From an uncultured Lachnospiraceae bacterium (lineage in GTDB: Bacteria > Bacillota > Clostridia > Lachnospirales > Lachnospiraceae): DNA of 43,249 nucleotides. The translations under genes and the position numbers were made by a program. Below the pieces are notes generated by a model. That model searched no databases. It was not told where the DNA came from and saw only the letters and a list, made by a program, of their open reading frames with translations. The stretch lies in assembly GCA_902789735.1 (NCBI GenBank), contig CADAOZ010000007.1, forward strand, positions 1 through 43,249, written 5' to 3'. Positions 40,293 to 43,249 of this stretch are shown one piece after another. Position 1 is the first letter of the stretch. The number at the start of each line of letters is the position of its first letter.

Positions 40293-41753
40293 TCACAGGC
40301 CGAACAGACGCCGCTTGCGGGCGATCATTTCCTCGATGGTCTCAATATAAGTAGCCACGTCCTTACAGTTGTCAGCCCGCTCGATCCGGCCGTTTTCGAA
40401 GAGGGCCTTGGAGATGCTGCCGGCCCCCAGGGCCAGGATGGACTGGGTCTCCTCCATGATCAGAATGTTGTAGATCCCGTATCTGCCTTCCCTGGCGTAT
40501 CCCACGTTCTCAAAGTTGCCGGACATATTCTTCTGCCGGTAGAGATAATAGGGGACCATGTCCATGCGGGCGGCTCCCTCCGCGGCGATCCGCATGGATT
40601 CGTCGGTATTATTGAGGGCGGAGAAGCCGTTCTGTTCGATCCACTGCTGCAGGCGGGAGGCCCGTTTGACCGCCAGGGAATGGACGGTCAGGGAATCGGG
40701 ATCCAGTTCTTCGATCCGCCGGAGCGTCTCCGCCACATCCTCCGGCGTCTCTTCCGGCAGTCCCAGGATAATATCCATGTTGATGTTGTCAAAGCCCTCC
40801 TGTCTTGCCAGGCGGAAGGCCTGCACAGTCTGGTCCACCGTATGGCGGCGGCCGATGATCTTCAGGGTCTCCTCCTTCATGGTCTGGGGATTGACGCTGA
40901 TCCTGGTGATCTTATGGCGGCGCAGGGTCCGCAGTTTTTCCGCCGTGATGCTGTCGGGACGGCCGGCTTCCACGGTGAATTCCTGGATCCTGTCCATGGG
41001 GAACCAGGTCTCAATGGCCGTCAGCAGCCGGTCCAGCTGGTCCGGTTCCAGGGTGGTGGGGGTCCCGCCGCCGATATAAACGGTATCCAGGATCCTGCCT
41101 TTCATCAGGCCGGATGTTTCCCGGATCTCCCGGATCAGGGCGTCCAGATAGGCGTCCACCCGTTCCCGCCAGGCGGCGATGGGGAAGGACGTGAAGGAAC
41201 AGTAGAGACAGGTGGTCGGACAGAAGGGAACGCCTACGTAAAGGCTGTAGCCATCCTTATAATGAATATCCGACAGGATCCTCCGCTCCCGCTCCGCGAT
41301 ATCCACCGCCAGCAGGGACTTCTCCCGGCTGACCCGGAATTCTTTTTCCATATAGGCAGCCGTCTCCTCCGCCGACGCCCCCGCCGCCATGTGCTGCATG
41401 GCGATCTTGGTGGGCCGGATGCCGATCAGCTCGCCCCAGGGCAGGCTCTTTCCGGTACAGGCGCTGAGGAAATCGTAGAGGAGATGCTTCAGGGCCCCCT
41501 TGCAGGCAGGTCCTTTGGCAGCGTAGTTGTCCCCTGCCGGTGCCTGCAGAGCGGCGGACCGGTCCTCTTCCGGGATCCTGACGCGGATGCTGCCCTGCGC
41601 GTAATCAATATAGATCCAGGGAATTCCCAGATCCTTTTTCTTCCTGGGCTCCTGCCCCGTGACCACGACCCGGACATCTTCTTCCGGATAGAAGGCCTTA
41701 AGCAGAGAATGAATCTCATATCTGTATAATTCAATATTTACGGCTGCGATCAT
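40293..41753 (-). CDS. hemZ: Coproporphyrinogen dehydrogenase-like radical SAM protein HemZ
   Basis: The likely start is ATG 41751-41753 (MIAAVNIELYRYEIHSLLK); one ten codons upstream is possible. The 486-residue protein has a HemZ-specific N-terminal region (1-160) and a radical SAM core with CPTTCLYCSF (CX3CX2CXF), GGGTPTTLEPDQL and GLPEETPED. HemZ is named for an oxygen-independent coproporphyrinogen step in Bacillus, but the CXF form also fits a heme chaperone. No other heme-synthesis gene lies in the window. It precedes topA as in many Lachnospiraceae. Confidence 0.9.
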   Translation of the reverse strand: MIAAVNIELYRYEIHSLLKAFYPEEDVRVVVTGQEPRKKKDLGIPWIYIDYAQGSIRVRIPEEDRSAALQAPAGDNYAAKGPACKGALKHLLYDFLSACTGKSLPWGELIGIRPTKIAMQHMAAGASAEETAAYMEKEFRVSREKSLLAVDIAERERRILSDIHYKDGYSLYVGVPFCPTTCLYCSFTSFPIAAWRERVDAYLDALIREIRETSGLMKGRILDTVYIGGGTPTTLEPDQLDRLLTAIETWFPMDRIQEFTVEAGRPDSITAEKLRTLRRHKITRISVNPQTMKEETLKIIGRRHTVDQTVQAFRLARQEGFDNINMDIILGLPEETPEDVAETLRRIEELDPDSLTVHSLAVKRASRLQQWIEQNGFSALNNTDESMRIAAEGAARMDMVPYYLYRQKNMSGNFENVGYAREGRYGIYNILIMEETQSILALGAGSISKALFENGRIERADNCKDVATYIETIEEMIARKRRLFGL

Positions 41754-41784
41754 AACTGTTATTATCTCCGAATTTTTACACATA

Positions 41785-41812
41785 GATAAAGCAGGCGGCC
41801 GCCTGCTTTATC
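41785..41812. terminator. Perfect 28-bp palindrome between the MBL gene and hemZ
   Basis: GATAAAGCAGGCGG followed directly by its exact reverse complement makes a perfect 14+14 palindrome centred on GCGGCCGC. It lies 32 bp before the hemZ start and behind the MBL gene. As RNA it forms a strong hairpin, but the following T run is poor, so terminator function is only probable. A palindromic protein site is the alternative. Confidence 0.5.
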
Positions 41813-41837
41813 ACGCATTATTACCCTGCGATACAAA

Positions 41838-41925
41838 AACGCTGTTCATACAATGTCAGAGCGTTGTCAGAACGCTGTCAAAAAACAAGATGCAAACGCT
41901 GTTCAAACGCTGCAAGAGCGCTGAC
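41838..41925. repeat. Cluster of short direct repeats, consensus AACGCTGTTCA
   Basis: Six related units occur at 41838, 41859, 41870, 41895, 41906 and 41917: AACGCTGTTCA, AGCGTTGTCA, AACGCTGTCA, AACGCTGTTCA, AACGCTGCAAG and AGCGCTGA. Several follow each other at exactly 11 bp. They fill the space between the MBL stop (41933) and the palindrome at 41785-41812 and are outside the coding sequence. Confidence 0.6.
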
Positions 41926-41932
41926 CCCCGGG

Positions 41933-42565
41933 TCATACAAAGGCGTTATGCTGTTTTTCAAACCCGATCGTTGTGGTTCCCCCGTGGCCCGGCAGACATA
42001 CAGTCTCGTCCGGCAGTGTAAAGAGCTTGTTCCGGATCGAGGAGACCAGGGTGGGGAAGGATCCCGTGGGGAAATCCGTCCTGCCCACGGACATCTCAAA
42101 TAGGGTATCTCCGCAGACCAGAATGCCTTCGCTCTCAATATAATAGCAGCAGCTGCCCTCGGTGTGGCCCGGGGTCTTGATCATTTTGACCGTAATGCCG
42201 CCAACGGTGACCTCTTCTCCCTCGGTCAGCCAGATGTCCGGTTCGATGGTGACCGGCTTTCCGTATTCCGAGGAACTGTTCATGGCAGGAGATTTGCAGA
42301 GCCGCTTCTCATCCTCACTGCAGTAGACCGGAGCGCCGGTCCTGGCCTTCAGGGCCTCCACGCCGCCGATATGATCAAAATGGGCGTGGGTCAGAAAGAT
42401 TGCGCGGACCTCCAGCCCCTGGGCATGCAGGGCTTCCCAGATCCTGTCCCCCAGATCGGCGGGATCGAAGACGATGGTCTCCGCGGAATCCTTCAGATGC
42501 ATATAGTAGAAATTGGTCTGGACCATGCCGACCACATAGCTGCTTATAACAAGATTTGTTTCCAT
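41933..42565 (-). CDS. MBL-fold metallo-hydrolase (glyoxalase II-like)
   Basis: The 210-residue protein has the metallo-beta-lactamase metal ligands: THAHFDHIGG (HXHXDH, about 79-88), the histidine in KTPGHTEGS, the aspartate in GDTLFEMSVGRTDF and the final LPGHG. The layout is that of small glyoxalase II-like hydrolases, which usually cleave thioesters; the substrate is unknown. GGAGAG precedes the ATG, and only 15 bp separate it from rel, so the two are co-transcribed. This pairing is common in Clostridia. Confidence 0.88.
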   Translation of the reverse strand: METNLVISSYVVGMVQTNFYYMHLKDSAETIVFDPADLGDRIWEALHAQGLEVRAIFLTHAHFDHIGGVEALKARTGAPVYCSEDEKRLCKSPAMNSSSEYGKPVTIEPDIWLTEGEEVTVGGITVKMIKTPGHTEGSCCYYIESEGILVCGDTLFEMSVGRTDFPTGSFPTLVSSIRNKLFTLPDETVCLPGHGGTTTIGFEKQHNAFV

Positions 42566-42580
42566 ATTCTCTCCGCGGCT

Positions 42581-43249
42581 TCAGCCGTTGGTTCTCTTGA
42601 CTGCCTGTACGTCCTTTACATTGATCAGCCTGCCGACGATATCGGTCAGCTGCTGACGGTTCTCGATTTCAAAGCCGATGGTGATGGTGGCGATCCGCTG
42701 TTTGCTGGTCATGGTGTTCAGGCGGAGGATATTGATATCCGCCTCCGCGAACAGGCGGGTGATGTCATTGAGCAGGCCGCTGCGGTCATTGGCGTAGATA
42801 TTGACCTCCGCCATGAAGCCTTCGCTGCCGGACTGTCCGGAATCCTCCGACCAGGTCGCTTCGATGATCCGGCCCCGGTCCTCCTCGGGCAGGCTGCTGA
42901 CATTGACACAGTCCCTGCGGTGTATGGAAATACCCCTGCCCCTGGTCACGAAACCGACGATCTCATCCCCGGGTACCGGGTTGCAGCATTTGGAAAAACG
43001 CACCGCCACATCGTGGACGCCCTTGACCACAATGGCGTTCTGGGCTTTGGTGCGGGCCTTGGGCACATTCTCCTGGACCTTGCGCAGGACTTCCTCATCG
43101 GAAAGCTGCTTCTGGTGGTCCTGCTCATAGAGCTCAGCCAGCTTATTGGCTACCTGACCCTCCTTGAGGCCTCCGTGGCCGATGGCGGCCATCACGGAAT
43201 CCCAGTCGCGGAAGCCGTACTTCTTCATGACGGTCTCCTGGTAGGCAGG
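42581..43249 (-). CDS. rel: RelA/SpoT-family (p)ppGpp synthase/hydrolase, C-terminal part, partial
   Basis: The frame ends at 42581 and continues beyond the right edge; the last readable codons are PAYQETVMKKYGFRDWDSV. Visible are the conserved KYGFRDWDSVMAAIGHGGLKEGQ region after the TGS domain, the zinc-finger-like CCNPVPGDEIVGFVTRGRGISIHRRDC (read in parts), and a C-terminal ACT domain (about the last 75 residues; DRSGLLNDITRLFAEADINI). These parts sense the ribosome and regulate the N-terminal synthase and hydrolase, which are outside the window. Confidence 0.94.
   Translation of the reverse strand, partial: PAYQETVMKKYGFRDWDSVMAAIGHGGLKEGQVANKLAELYEQDHQKQLSDEEVLRKVQENVPKARTKAQNAIVVKGVHDVAVRFSKCCNPVPGDEIVGFVTRGRGISIHRRDCVNVSSLPEEDRGRIIEATWSEDSGQSGSEGFMAEVNIYANDRSGLLNDITRLFAEADINILRLNTMTSKQRIATITIGFEIENRQQLTDIVGRLINVKDVQAVKRTNG

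Noticed and set aside
40077..41729. Open frame of about 550 codons on the plus strand
   Set aside because: It is antisense to hemZ and the topA start and has no domain or ribosome site.
41838..41925. CRISPR array
   Set aside because: Units are only about 10-11 bp, without unique spacers of regular length, and no cas gene is present.
1..43249. tRNA or rRNA genes
   Set aside because: I found no GGTTCGAATCC-type arm with an acceptor stem and no rRNA-like sequence on either strand by reading; a covariance search could still correct this.

Overview
The window looks like the chromosome of a moderately GC-rich Firmicute of the class Clostridia, most likely Lachnospiraceae (inference). It carries codY, remA, mecA, rqcH, hemZ, a NiaR/3H-type repressor and a YtrA-type GntR regulator. 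It has strong GGAGG ribosome sites and a gene order familiar from that group: rel - MBL hydrolase - hemZ - topA - codY, rpsB - tsf, and yicC - remA - gmk - rpoZ - rimO - pgsA. Nearly all genes lie on the minus strand; comM-dprA and one methyltransferase are the plus-strand exceptions.

Region 1-3900 is accessory DNA. It holds the 3' end of an IS200/IS605-type tnpB, a complete IS630-family element (about 509-1795, flanked by TA) inserted in a short spaced direct-repeat array, an iron-sulfur-flavoprotein-like NADPH:FMN reductase behind a small leucine-rich-repeat gene, a decayed acetyltransferase tail, and a RelB/ParE toxin-antitoxin pair with a palindromic operator over its promoter.

Region 3900-13600 is housekeeping: hisS-aspS (minus), divergent comM-dprA (plus; DNA processing in natural transformation), then hemW and lepA (minus), with hairpin terminators between units.

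Region 13580-21500 is the most unusual part. One tightly packed minus-strand operon encodes a YtrA-type GntR regulator, two carbohydrate-ABC-type permeases with long charged N-terminal extensions, a HlyD/MFP-type adaptor, a protein with an extracytoplasmic region between two membrane segments (MacB/FtsX-like at best), and a 788-residue lipoprotein that joins an N-terminal half of unknown fold to a solute-binding-protein half. No ATPase gene is present. The operon runs up to lepA with a 28-bp gap.

Region 21500-43249 holds a niacin-responsive repressor (niaR), a SAM methyltransferase, thiN, and the pgsA-rimO-rpoZ-gmk-remA-yicC operon, in which omega has a long acidic tail. It continues with rqcH, metA (glutamate at position 111, predicting acetyl-CoA use), ligA, an rluF-type pseudouridine synthase, mecA, tsf, rpsB (with a structured 5' leader), codY, topA, hemZ, an MBL hydrolase and the 3' part of rel. 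Good sigma-A-like promoters can be read ahead of hisS, comM, thiN, pgsA, yicC, mecA, rpsB and topA. I saw no tRNA, rRNA, CRISPR array or known riboswitch.
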